Origin: Xiphias gladius
Lineage: Eukaryota; Chordata; Actinopteri; Istiophoriformes; Xiphiidae
Assembly: GCF_016859285.1 (NCBI RefSeq)
Contig: NC_053411.1
Location: 4,655,316 to 4,719,315 of the forward strand
Direction of reading: 5' to 3'
Length of the DNA: 64,000 bases
In this document: positions 27,201 to 38,100 of the stretch, one piece after another
Layout: each line of letters opens with the position of its first letter
Position numbering within the stretch: position 1 is the first letter of the stretch
Program-made: the position numbers and the translations under genes
Notes under the pieces: generated by a model
Database searches by the model: none
What the model was told of the DNA's origin: nothing
Seen by the model: the letters and a program-made list of their open reading frames with translations, nothing else

Positions 27201-28090
27201 TGGTGAGTGTTTTCTCAATTGTGTCTGTCTCTTCCCTGAATTAATCAGACCAAATAAAAGAATATGTGTCCTTGACTGAGCGCAAACCTATGCAGTATAT
27301 TTCATTCGTTTACCATTTTATCATACATACTAGCTCTGAATATAAACTCCCTATAGTAAGACTGCAATACAGTGTTGAATATTTTGACTGTTGACAGAAC
27401 AGTTGTAACCTTTTTATAACATAACATTTAATCACATCTAGAGAGAAAATAAACACTCATTTGTACAGTTGCAATAGCAAAAAAACACAACTGTAATTTT
27501 GTTGCTATATTAATGAGTTGCGTGCAAGTCAAAATGAACCTTATCTTAATTTCCTCTTGTGAGCAGATTCTAAATGGAAATGAAATTGTGGGCTGTGTAA
27601 CAGTGGAGCCCTACATGCTCGGAGACTTTGTGAAACTGACCAACAACACCGGAAAGAAGGACAAGCGTTTCCAGGCTACAGAATATGGCATTGCATTTGG
27701 ACACTTCACCTACTTGTTCTCTGATTACCAGGAAGTTGTTGTAGACCTGCAAGGTGTGTGTGTGTGTGTGTCACTGATCACTGAAACCATCATTGTGTGT
27801 GATTTATTTTCCACATCTTGTGCATTGTGCCCATATGGAAAAGATGGTACTATCATCCTCCTTTCTCTTCCTTCACAGGATGGATTACAGCCAATGGAAA
27901 AGGGCTGACCTACCTCACTGACCCCCAGATCCACTCAATCAAGACCCCAAGAGGCCCCTCCAACTTTGCTGCCAGAGGCCTCAGACACTTCCTGGAAGAG
28001 CAACATGGACCCGAGTGCAATGGCATTTGCCAGCTTCTCAAACTACCTCCAGTGGTCAGACAACCACATGTTCTTCCTCAGGAACTTTGA
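21208..28090 (+). CDS. alpk1: Alpha-protein kinase 1, complete (13 coding exons)
   Basis: Cytosolic receptor for bacterial ADP-heptose; on binding, its C-terminal alpha-kinase phosphorylates TIFA and starts NF-kB signalling. Exons: 21208-21331, 22103-22257, 22355-22553, 22868-22927, 23022-23108, 23194-23270, 23392-23487, 23571-23675, 23835-25668, 26476-26623, 26703-26865, 27567-27753, 27879-28090; phase closes throughout, giving 1148 residues (human 1244). The N-terminal sensor domain has [12 protein letters not shown] (F62, Q68), IRQAR (R151, R154) and PDKK (D232, K234), at positions equivalent to human ligand-pocket residues F61, Q67, R150, R153, D231 and K233. Exon 9 encodes a long Ser-rich, probably disordered linker. 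The kinase domain (about 913-1148) has [47 protein letters not shown] and [14 protein letters not shown]. Oddities: an eight-alanine run in exon 1 and a Cys motif pair before the kinase. The GTAAGT donor after 25668 shows that the open frame running on to 25871 is intron. Confidence 0.96.
25720..26300 (+). repeat. Dispersed teleost repeat, family A copy 2 (fullest)
   Basis: Lies in the alpk1 intron between exons 9 and 10. It contains 'caacaactattggatagatt', an internal stretch dense in short palindromes ('ttagcatgctaacatgctaa', near 26114 and again near 26208) and 'agtacagcctcacagagcca'. The order of blocks is that of a very abundant teleost non-coding repeat. The large ORF of exon 9 reads into its left end by chance. 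Confidence 0.75.
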
Positions 28091-30440
28091 GAAGTTGCAG
28101 ATATTGAGCGTTTATATTCCCAATTAAGTGAAAAATTAATGTTTTTAGCTTATAAAATATTTAAAAAAAATGCCTTTGATGCAAGTTTCTGAAATTTAAA
28201 GGTTTACCTAATTTAGCCTAGATGTTACAGTTACAAACAATGTATTGTATTTTTCATGGTATTTTCTATCTACAACTGATATACAGTAAACAATGTATTT
28301 TCAGCTACCTAATCCTGGTAACCGTAGACGCACTACATCAGGGGCTTGTAGGTACCTCTGGCAGTTTTCATTTTGTTTTAATAGCCATAGCAGTAAGGGT
28401 TTTGAGTTTTACATTTTAAATCTGCAAAATGAAGGGGGTTTGTTAACTGGATCAATTTTTCTACAGTACTGAAAGAATACAGAGTTTACAAATAGGGGAT
28501 GGGGTGAGGGAAATGACTCCGAAAAGTAAAGGTAAAATCAACTAAATTCTATTTGTGTTGCTACATCTTTCTACTGTAAACTTGGGTGTTATTTAAAATT
28601 ATGTGGTTTGTTTGTTTTTTTTTGTAGAATAGGGATTATTTTCCCCAGAAAGAAACATTTTGTGATATAGCCACCAAATTAATTGTATTATATTATTTCT
28701 ATTTGAGTATTTACTGTCTGTTGTAGGTTAGTGTGACACTGCAGTCGCAACCACACATTCCAGTTTTTTACAATTGGTAACCCACATTTTTCCATACCGA
28801 GTTCATCTTTTCAAAACTGTTGAGACAGTTCACTTGAGCGACGTGCAACTCAGCTCGACATTTAATCTCACATCCAAAATGCAGTAATGCCACCAAAACA
28901 CTTTGTAAGCATCATACACTTTCCACTTCTGTTAGGAAAGTCTTTCATAGAGGTCGTCAAAGGATAAAAAATAGGCACATAGTTTTGTATGTCCCAAATA
29001 GGAGTTTATATTTTTATTTATTTTTAGATGAAGACGTAGCAGAATATAGCAAATGTCAGTCTAATTTACAATAATTTTGTGCAATGTTATAGGACTTAAA
29101 TTTAACAGTTTTTAGAGATAGTGTGTAAACCTGTTAGAAAGGGTGTGTAAATACACAGAGTTTTGATGGTTGAGTTTGAGTGAGAAAACAGTCGATGAAT
29201 TTCTAAAAATGCGGCCCTCCAATGCATTTTGTGTCAAAGTGATGAAAAGGGATCCACGGTTTACTGCACAGTGACTGCTGCTGTGCCGACTGTGTGAAGA
29301 GTTTTGAAGAAGTAAACTCAGGCTGCCAATCAATAAAATATTAAGATATATAGTATTCTGTAGTCAGACATGATGGGGGCTGTGATTTGGTGAAAGCGAA
29401 TAAGGCGACGTGGGGACAGTGTAAATTCTGTGAATGGGAGGACTTGCGTTACATTTACTTGAGCTGCCGTAGTTCAGCCAGTCACGTGACTGGTAAGGGC
29501 TTTTAGGTCAGATACGCTTGTTATTATGATGGTTTTTCTTTGTCACTGACAAGCATTCTTATCCCGCCCGGATCAATGCAACCGATGTTTTCAATTTCTG
29601 ATGATAATGATAATATGAACTCCCTCTCACACACACAGTGAAACTACACGATCGCAGGTGTTTTAATCGCACGCAAGTCAAACGCAATTTGGAAATTTAA
29701 GAGTGCAACGCTTTCAGCTTTGCGTAGAGAAATCCGAGAGAGAGAGAGAGAACCACGTTACTGTGGATATACAGCCAGTGTAATGCTGTCGGAAAATAAA
29801 GCGCGTATATGTGCTCAAGGCAACCAAAGATGCCAGACGACATCCAGGTGCGCCAGTCTAATGACCGCACTCATACACCCCCCCCCCCCCCCCCACATCA
29901 TATGACAGTGATGTCATTCATAGGGCTGGTGTAACATGTAAGCCTCCTCCCCGTTCAGCCAGAGTACAGTTCTGGGTTTATGGCCTCCCACAACGCAAAC
30001 AGCATTCTTTCACCCCTGGCCCACTGAGCAAAGGCCTCCCAGCCACTCTGTTTACCAGCACTTTAAGAAAAGTGAGCTTTTTTCTAAACAGATGTAACTG
30101 AAGAGGCGAGGTCATTTTGCATGCTGTGCTTAGTGAAGTGCGCTGTATTGTGTGTTTCAGGTGAATATGTTTTAAGTTTGTGAGATTTGTGTAGGTGTAG
30201 TAATCCTTAACGATTAAGTCTCCACCGTGAAAAACATTAACCAGCCTACGGTGTACATGAAGTGGAACAGGGGTCATTTGCAGGAAGAAAAACTGGCTAT
30301 TAATGCCTTTTTATCCCAATGGTAACCTGATAACAGAAGCTTTTCCCTCAGCTGTTACAGTGTGAGGGCGTGAGCCTCAGGGGGCTCAAAGGGTTATAAA
30401 CAAAATCCGGAAGCTGAAACTTTCTGCCGGAGCCTCAGCG
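28091..30440. other. alpk1 3' UTR and intergenic region
   Basis: No coding exon is recognised. The left part should hold the alpk1 3' UTR; a possible AATAAA lies near 29332, but I cannot fix the cleavage site. A pure C run of about 17 bases sits near 29878-29894. The right end carries the promoter of the first ependymin-like gene. Confidence 0.5.
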
Positions 30441-30448
30441 TCAGCACA

Positions 30449-30456
30449 TATATAAG
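30449..30456 (+). promoter_or_regulatory. TATA box of ependymin-like gene 1
   Basis: TATATAAG, 72 bases before the ATG at 30528. The second ependymin-like gene has a TATA-like TTATAAGG at nearly the same distance from its ATG, which supports both as real promoters. Confidence 0.7.
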
Positions 30457-30527
30457 GTATCGGCGTCTGCCTCAAGCACCGGAGTGTTTGTGGCTGCCTG
30501 GGAGCAGGAGCTAGGAAACCCTGGAAC

Positions 30528-32542
30528 ATGATACGACTCCTAGCCGTATTAACGTGCTTGCTGGCCGGCTGCTCGGCCCAGAGGCCTCACCCGTGCTGTA
30601 AGTAAAATCCCAGGTCCAAGACAGATACATGGAGGACAGTGATTTTGATTGTGGTTGAAGGAATGGATTTTTTTTATGCTTTCACAACACTCAAAGATTT
30701 GTGTATTAACAATGTTTTCAGCCTTATTTAATGCTATTATACTGTGTAAAATGTGTGCTTTTGTTAAATAACACAGTTATAACTGTTATCATTTTTTGCA
30801 CACTGTTACACAGCAAGTCCCCCTCTTCTGAGCGGAGCCCTCACTGTGGTGAGTGTTTGTCCCAAAGTGTTTGGGTGAGCACGCTGAAGCGAGACCTGAG
30901 CATAATGAGTGAGCCCAAACGCAGGACGCACACACTCATTCCTATAATCTGTCTCCAGTCCACACAGAATGAAAAGGGATGGGCCTATGCGCAATACCTG
31001 TATGATGCACTGGGACATCGGATACGGCTCAAGGAGCTGGGCATATATGAGAATAAGAGCTTCACCTACGATGCTCTGCTGCTCTACAGAGAGGTGAGCA
31101 AAGCGATGACATGATCCCAGATATTTATGTTAGAGAGCAGTCTCTCCTGATCGGAAGCAAGGTGAAGACTTCCAAGGAAAATGATTTTTTATTGAAGTGG
31201 AAGCACAGAGATCTGCATCGGAAGATTATTCCATTAGAAGTATAGTCAAAGTTTGAACTTAATTTCTAATATTTGCGTAGTATAAATACAAATTCTGACT
31301 TAGAAAACATATTATCTTTAATTTCAATGGTAAGTAATAAGATTTCCAATAAAAACAAGTTTATGTGCAGAGGTGCAGTGAGTCTTGTTTACTGCTGAGG
31401 GAATCGGGGTTTTCTTTCATTTGACTCCATAAAAATATATTATCGTAAATTTTATGTGGACCTTGCAAATACTTTAGATAAAGGAGCGGCCCTTTAGCTG
31501 TCACAATGACAAAACCATAATCTTTTAGGGGGGAGAAAGTTCACAATAACCGTATTTATCTGACTGGGTCTATAAAAGCCAAATAAATGTACAGATTTAA
31601 GTACTCAAAGGTTCCTGTAACACGAAAGCTGCTAATGTCTGAGTAATTATTAATAAATATTGAATATCAACTTGTTCTACAATAATTGTAAAGTGCTTTT
31701 GAAAAAGCACTGAACCACTCACCTTTTCTGCAATTTGTGGGGGGTTTTTTGTGCATAAATTTACAAGCTAAATAAGTATTTGATCTATACACAGAACTCT
31801 TTGTAAATTCTTACATAAAAGTGTAAAAGTCAGGTGTAAGAAAAAAAAAAAATCCAATGAAAGTCATCCTCATCCCACAACTTTCATCCCTCAGACTACC
31901 ATGTATGAGATCGTCGATTCTAACCGTACGTGCAACAAAAGGCCTCTGAAGACAGACTTCCAGCCTCTGGGAATCCCAAAAACTGCGTCTCTGCTGGGCC
32001 AGGCTGTTTTGGGCAGCTCCTCTGCACCTGGAGAAGGAATCCTGGTCAACACCTGGACGGGAGATCTGCCCGGCAAAGCAGGTGAGAGAGCATGGGTTTG
32101 CGGCAATGGTTTTCAACTGTCTTAATTGTCTATTCATCCGTGCCACTTTATTAACACAGTTATTTTCATCCCTGTTCCTTCAGGAAAGTTCATGAGCACC
32201 GTCACTGAATTCGGATGCATTCCTGTCAGCACTGTGTACCACACTGATCAGTTTGGATGGATGACTTTAAGGTAGGATTAAAATCAACACTGTACAAACC
32301 ACTCTAAACGGCAGAAAAGGCCGTATAACCGTGACAGGTCAGACACAGACTTCAGAAATATTTCCATCCAGCCAAGTGATCATTATGTGACTGTCTTTCT
32401 GTTCTCTAGTTTCTTTAACAACGTCATCGGGATTACGGATCCCAGTCAGCTCAACCCTCCGGACTTCTGTCCAGATCCATCGACAAAGGACAGTACAGAG
32501 GAGCCAGCGGACTTTCTCAGCTTTTTCCTTAAAAAGCATTAA
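30528..32542 (+). CDS. Ependymin-like secreted glycoprotein 1 (6 exons)
   Basis: Ependymin family, secreted calcium-binding glycoproteins first known from fish brain extracellular fluid. Exons: 30528-30597, 30814-30848, 30959-31093, 31895-32081, 32184-32271, 32410-32542; phase closes, giving 215 residues. A signal peptide (MIRLLAVLTCLLAGCSA) precedes mature sequence near RPHPC. Family marks are SPPLLSGALTV at the mature N-terminus, GCIPVS in the middle, SFFNNVIG, then PPDFC and an FLSFFLKKH tail. The family cysteines are present (PHPC, NRTC, FGCIPV, PDFC), and NKS and NRT are N-glycosylation sequons. An ATTAAA at 32555-32560, just past the stop, may be the poly(A) signal. It is closer to classical fish ependymins and ependymin-like proteins than to the lysosomal EPDR1 type. 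The exact ortholog name (epd, epdl1 or epdl2) cannot be fixed without a tree. Confidence 0.9.
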
Positions 32543-34040
32543 GGGACTCCTTTAATTAAAGTCTTAAACCTTCTTTGAGATTTTTGTCTAATTTTACAAA
32601 TTTTCAAATTTTATATTTTGTTTTTTTATGTGAGGGTTTCTGGCTTAAACTTCTGAATGTTTTCATATTACCAATGGATTTAAAAACTATGTATAATGTG
32701 AAAGGGGATTGATCGTAGTGACTAACTCACAGAGAATTATCACCTGACTCTGCAGTTCCTCTGAGCTCCACAGTGCGTTTTAGCGTCTTTAAAGTGTATC
32801 ACTTCCTTTTTCCAGACGCTGGCCTCCGAATGAATGCTAATGTTTCTCACTGTCTGCTAGATATGTTAGTCAGTCGTTTGCTAACATGTTCACCGAAACG
32901 CCGGCAGACGGTGTCGACATGTCAGTGTTGTGTTTTCAGTTTGTTTCACTGCCTTCGAGTGCTTAAAAAAAGAAATCAGTAAGTGCAGCTTTAAAAAATT
33001 AAAACCAGATGACTTCAGCCTTCTATCAAACATACACAAAAAATATTTCGCCTCAGATGAAAAATAAACAAGCATCTGCAGTTTTCTTCAACAACATGGC
33101 CCAAATTATCATGACTGTACCTACATTACTGCTACATAAACAGGCTATTGTTTCATATTTACTTACCAACATACTCCCATTTTCTAACAAAGAACTGTGT
33201 GACCCCCATGTGATTTTTAGAAATAAAACTGTAAAAATACTAAACAAGTGTGTTTATTTTGCCTTGTCTCTGTGTACAGTGACAAGATACAATACATAGA
33301 ATTGTAATATTAAGGAATTTGAGAGTTCACAGAATCTACATCTTAATATAATTGGCCAGGAGACTACAGTGAAATGAAATAACATGAGCACATCATACCA
33401 CACATCAACAGCCCTGAAGTTTGACAAAAACTTGTTAAAACTGATTTCTAATAATAAAAATTAAAGTTGAAAAATGAACTTTTTGATTCATCAATTTTTT
33501 AATTTGTTACAAAGATTTACTTCAGTGAAGACACGTCATATTTCATGGATGTTGACAGAGACAGATAAACACAGACACATACCCACAATCAAAAATCTTT
33601 GATAATTATATTTAACTCTTCTTTGTCCTTAACGTCCGACAACAACATTGAACAAAAAAAGCCAAAATCTGGAACTTTCTCCCTCCTTTTGGCGCTGAGG
33701 CCTTGATATTCTCCTCTCCCTGAGACAATGGTAGCATAAAAAAGGTATTCCGAAAGCAATCCTGTAGGCTTTGATCAGCATAGTCATCTTAATGTTAACC
33801 AGGAAATTAAGATTAAAACCTCTTTTACAGGAGAGATGGTTTTCTCTGTTCGTCACAGGATTTTGATTTTATTTAGCTCTATTTTATTCTGACATTTTAC
33901 TAATGCGTCATTGTGTGGCCTTTTAAGACCCATTTTTCTACTCTGGTGCACATAGACAAGAATGACGCAACGTAATGACCATTCAAGCTAAGCTGAGAAA
34001 ACCTGGCAGCGGATGCAGGCTGGGAGCCTAAACAGCTTCT
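32543..34040. other. Intergenic spacer between the two ependymin-like genes
   Basis: About 1.5 kb of AT-rich sequence with no exon that I recognise on either strand. The short ORFs have no family features. It contains the 3' UTR of the first copy at its left end and the proximal promoter of the second copy at its right end. Confidence 0.6.
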
Positions 34041-34048
34041 TTATAAGG
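34041..34048 (+). promoter_or_regulatory. TATA-like box of ependymin-like gene 2
   Basis: TTATAAGG, 69 bases before the ATG at 34117, placed almost as in the neighbouring paralog. Confidence 0.65.
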
Positions 34049-34116
34049 AAGTAAACAGTGAGCGGCAGCCTATTTGCCTGTCTGCGCAGACGACAGTGTA
34101 CCTACCATCAGACAGC

Positions 34117-35624
34117 ATGAGAGTCCTCGTCCTGTTGGTTTGCCTGTCAGTGGGCTGCCTCGCTCGGAGACCAAAACGATGCAGTAAGTACAACTTCGGA
34201 GGGAGTCCTTTAATCTCAGCGATTCGCTTTGCAGGTCTTTTTTAGTGTCAGCATTTATGTGGAATATATAATGAATAAATTGCCAGTTTAGTGCAAATGT
34301 GGTGTAAACGCTCCATTTAGATTGAAACCACTTCTTTAATTTTGTCAGCATCCCCACCACTGCTGACTGGAAGCCTTTCTGTGGTAAGTCTTTAAACTCT
34401 TACCCACATAATTGTGCTATTGTGTAAGCTCTGTGCTGCACTGTAATGTTGTATGAAAAACTCTTGAATAATATAATGAATAATTTTCTGTAAAAAAAAA
34501 AAAAAAAAAAAAAATCTTTTCAAAGTCCACCGCAAGTGAAAAGCTTATGGCCTTCGCCAAGTACAGCTATGACGCACTGGGACAGCGCATCCGCCTCAGA
34601 GAGTTTGGATCTTATAACAATAAGACCTTCCAGCTTGATGTGCTTCTACTCTACAGAGAGGTAATGACAACGCAGTGGTGATACCTGCATTAGGAAATGT
34701 CACGTACAACACAAATTACCGTACCATGCCATCCTGTCCTCCAGGGTGTTATGTATAAGATCAACTACAAGAACCACTCGTGCTGCAAGAAGCCGCTGCA
34801 TGTGGACTTCCACCCACTGATGATCCCAAAGAACGCTTCCCTGTTGGGACAGGTTGTGTTGGGCAGCTCCTCTGGCCCGGGACAGGGAGTCCTGGTCAAC
34901 ACCTGGGCGGGAGAGCTGCAGCTGAAGCAGGGAAAAGGTACAGTAAGAGGAAGCTAAACTATAGGAAATTAGACAGAAAAAAAATGACAAAGTCACGAGC
35001 TGTACTGTAGCACATGACTTTCTGTTATTGTTCCATTGTACTTTATGCTCGTGAACCTGCTTGTCTGGTTGTGCTGCTTCAGCTTCCTTGTGATCCACTT
35101 CTGTTTCTGCAGCAAGGTACATGAGCACTGTCAGCGAGTTTGGATGCATTCCTGTCAGCACCCTGTTTCATACCAGTGGAAGTGGGTGGGTGGTGGCCAG
35201 GTGAGTGCATTCAATATGCAATATACGACCATGCGATTAACTTTTTCTCCAGGATAGGGCTTTGTTAGTGTCAAACTATACCTTCGAGTCAGTACAAACA
35301 TGAGAAAAAATCGTCTTCGCAATGCACTGTACATTTCCAAAAACAGTTTTTACTGTTGCATTACAGTTTCAGTTGACCTTTCCTTCAATATTTAGATGGT
35401 TGTCATTTCCTCCTGAACTGGGGGCTCTCTTATCGACATTTTCTCTCCTGTAGCTTCTGGAGTTCATCTCAAGGTTTGTCCCGTTTCATCATGTGTTCTC
35501 TTCCCTGTTCTTCACCTTCAGCTTTTTTAACAACGTCATCGGACTTGTGGACCCTCAACGCCTCATCCCCCACCTTTCTGCAGGGGCGCACGGCTGGAGG
35601 AAAGGGACGGAGACGATCCAGTGA
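34117..35624 (+). CDS. Ependymin-like secreted glycoprotein 2, frame change in last exon
   Basis: Tandem paralog of the gene at 30528-32542, with the same six-exon plan and the same intron phases. Exons: 34117-34183, 34349-34383, 34526-34660, 34745-34937, 35113-35200, 35522-35624; 206 residues as read. The signal peptide is MRVLVLLVCLSVGCLA. Shared marks are SPPLLTGSL, YDALGQRIRLREFG, LLYREGVMYKI, FGCIPVSTLFH and SFFNNVIG. Sequons are NKT, NHS and NAS. In the last exon the read frame gives an unrelated end (HLSAGAHGW..., stop at 35622-35624). The plus-one frame from the C run at 35567-35571 instead reads the family-like PPFCRGARLEERD then TFFGMF with a stop at 35642-35644. So either one C is missing in this sequence or the gene has truly lost its last family cysteine. 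A poly(A) run also weakens the exon 3 acceptor. Whether it is still functional is undecided. Confidence 0.8.
34492..34514. repeat. Poly(A) run beside a splice acceptor
   Basis: A pure A run of about 23 bases on the coding strand ends 11 bases before the exon 3 start of the second ependymin-like gene, taking the place of a normal polypyrimidine tract. Only 'tcttttcaaag' separates it from the exon. Confidence 0.9.
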
Positions 35625-35842
35625 CCTTCTTCGGCATGTTTTAAAACGCAAGGTTATTTGCAGGAATGTAGTGCACTGTGATAATGGTTACTGTACATGA
35701 CTCTTTGCACAGCTTTGTTACTTTTTTAGTGGCAGTCCTTGGTTTAGTAGCATTTTGTCAGTAAGCTGCCTCTGGGTTAAATTGATGGCATTTTTCAATC
35801 AACTTGAATTAGTAGATTTGTTCTGGGTTTAATATTCCCTTA

Positions 35843-35844
<2 letters not shown>

Positions 35845-35876
<32 letters not shown>
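35845..35876. repeat. GT microsatellite
   Basis: Pure GT dinucleotide run. Confidence 0.95.
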
Positions 35877-35878
<2 letters not shown>

Positions 35879-36104
35879 AACAACAGATTGAGTGTCCTTC
35901 CATCAAAAGTAAATGATTACAAATACAACTGAAGTGAGGAGTGATATATGCAGTGTATCATTTCACAGTTTTTGAGTTTATTTTGCCAGATGTTTAATGA
36001 GATCTTTTTTTCTCCTGTCATTTACATAGAACCATAAATAAGTAATGTTGAAAATAAAAGAACACTTGCGAGAATGAATTAACCAGAGTTCAAAGCAATG
36101 CAAA

Positions 36105-36255
36105 CAGTTGCTAATTAGCACCAAACACAAAGTACAACTGAGGCTGATGGGAATGTCTTTAGTTTTGCCAGCATTTGGTCATAAACCAAAGTTTTGGACA
36201 AACTGAAATGTTGATCTGATATAATGATACTAGATGAAAAGTTAAGCGATCTGTC
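36105..36255 (-). repeat. Dispersed repeat, family A copy 3 (inverted)
   Basis: Reads, on the minus strand, through blocks typical of the middle of family A: 'catctagtatcattat', 'ggtttatgaccaaatgctgg', 'catcagcctcagttgtactt' and 'tgtttggtgctaattagcaa'. The 'tgaccaaa' block is shared with the copy near 12.7 kb. Confidence 0.65.
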
Positions 36256-37257
36256 ATCAGTCTCCTATCTACCTATCAGCTGCTTATACCCTGACTATTT
36301 TCAGCACAGTTGTCTTGGTGTAAGTTTGCAATAAGCGACAGGTTGACCAAGACATCCATTTAGTGATGTGGGGGAAAATGATGTAAAATGCTTTAACAAA
36401 CAGGAAATGTTAAATCATTATTATAATTATAAATCAATATTAAATTGATTATTTGATTGATTTGATTATTGATTACATTAATATTAAAAACTCATGACAA
36501 ATTTACGAAGTTTACAAACAGTTTACGAAGTTCAAGCTTCATATTTTCTGCATTTTATGGTTCAAGAACATTAGGTCAAATGTTTACAGACACCCTGGAC
36601 AGATTCGATTGGGAGTTGATTTGAAATATTCTAGTAAAACACAAAAAGCTGACAAGGTTTCTGTGCCTGGCAAACATTTTGAAATCAGTGCATGTGTAAA
36701 AATTCCATCCTAGAAGAACTGTTGCCGGTCTGATATGTGACAGGCACATAGACTGTTATTGTGCCGTTTCGAGAGATTTAAATAATAATTACTGCTGCGG
36801 TGCCACGTGTGTAAATTCACTGACATGTCAACAACACTACTGTTAAGACTAGTCACTGATCAAAGTTTATAGACTCTGATTTAATTGGATTAAAAGATGT
36901 ATTTCAATGGAAATTTTGATCTCAAGTAGGAAATTTAAAGCAAAGAATAATCTTGCCCTTATCCTTTAGGTGTGTGTTTTACCAGCACCTGCAAGCTTAT
37001 TTATTGTTTTTGGTTCAGAACATGGCCAAAAAATAAGTTCATTACATAAATACCCTAAGGCATACACAGCATTCTCAAAAAACATGTCCTCTCATAACAG
37101 AGTCAGACAGGCCAGTCACCAGACACACAAAGGAAGCGCATTAGGAAGTTTTTTTAACGATGAAGACAACAGAAAAAAACAAAATGAAAAAGGCAGGACA
37201 AAGGACAGGAAAACTTTATCCAGGATGTGCAGCCGATGGGGGACATGACAACCACCC

Positions 37258-37584
37258 TCACTGCTTGGGATGTGAGAAATTGTTCTCTCCACAAGGGCAA
37301 CAAGGCTGCAGTGTCTGCAGATAAGACGTGTCCAAGGGGACCAGACTGCTAAACATAAGCCAACTGTCTCTCAGGCAGAGAGGAGGGAAAGGACCCATGC
37401 CACCAGCCCTCAGCAGCCTGACAAAAATGCCTGTCCTGTTCTCCAGAGAGAGCATCCCGAACAGCAGGGAGACACTGTTCACAAGACGGACCAGGCCACT
37501 GATGTCAAAGGGGTCCCTGACCACCAGAGACAGATTTCTGAGCCTGAGGGGATGCCGCCCAGCCCACCAGAGTACGTGATGCAC
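37258..37584 (-). other. Unassigned ORF, about 108 codons, possible terminal exon
   Basis: A minus-strand frame in a locally GC-richer patch, open from a TAG to its stop. It reads like a folded or membrane-associated segment (LVRLVNSVSLLFGMLS; LLRAGGMGPFPPLCLRDSW) and ends in a Cys-rich stretch. The open frame begins with GTG, so it is not a stand-alone start. The bases 'cttgcttgtgtag' just upstream on the minus strand could be a splice acceptor, which would make it a last exon. I do not recognise the family, and a plus-strand frame overlaps it (37328-37579), so it may also be chance. It lies just downstream of cskmt, on the same strand. Confidence 0.25.
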
Positions 37585-37810
37585 CGCAGCGGGCTACACA
37601 AGCAAGATGCTTGTGTTTTCGTAATTTGCAGTCCATTGAACTCCCTAAGCCTCCTTAAATAGTATATTGAAAGGGAAATGAATAGTGGTGAACTACCTCA
37701 CACAGAAAAGGCGTGTGTGTTCTACATTGTGGCACGCTGGATGAAAGTCTGCTGGCCACTAGATGGCTGTGTGTGACAAGTAAATAGAGGGACTGAGGGG
37801 GACTGCACTA

Positions 37811-37850
<40 letters not shown>
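37811..37850. repeat. CA microsatellite
   Basis: Pure CA run between cskmt and the unassigned ORF. Confidence 0.95.
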
Positions 37851-37852
<2 letters not shown>

Positions 37853-38061
37853 TGAACTGTCTGTGCATGTGTGCCTTGTGAATGACTGAACGTTTTATAA
37901 ACACGTATCTGGCTTAAATTTATGATGTCAAACCCCATGGGTACACACATAATTTGTCTTGTCTTGGGGTTGACACATTTATAGATAAATAATATCAACA
38001 ATGCAGTATAACTGACTCAATATAAAACATATCCATTTTTATCCACAATCATTTTCAATTA

Positions 38062-38067
38062 TTTATT
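38062..38067 (-). terminator. Poly(A) signal of cskmt
   Basis: AATAAA on the minus strand, about 34 bases past the cskmt stop codon. A short 3' UTR is expected. Confidence 0.55.
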
Positions 38068-38100
38068 CGTTTGACATTATGACCATCCACATTTAGAGAA

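Larger units (their letters stand above)
35625..37257. other. Intergenic, repeats only
   Basis: Holds the 3' end of the second ependymin-like transcript, a GT microsatellite (35845-35876), an inverted family A repeat (about 36105-36255) and AT-rich sequence. No exon is recognised. Confidence 0.6.
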
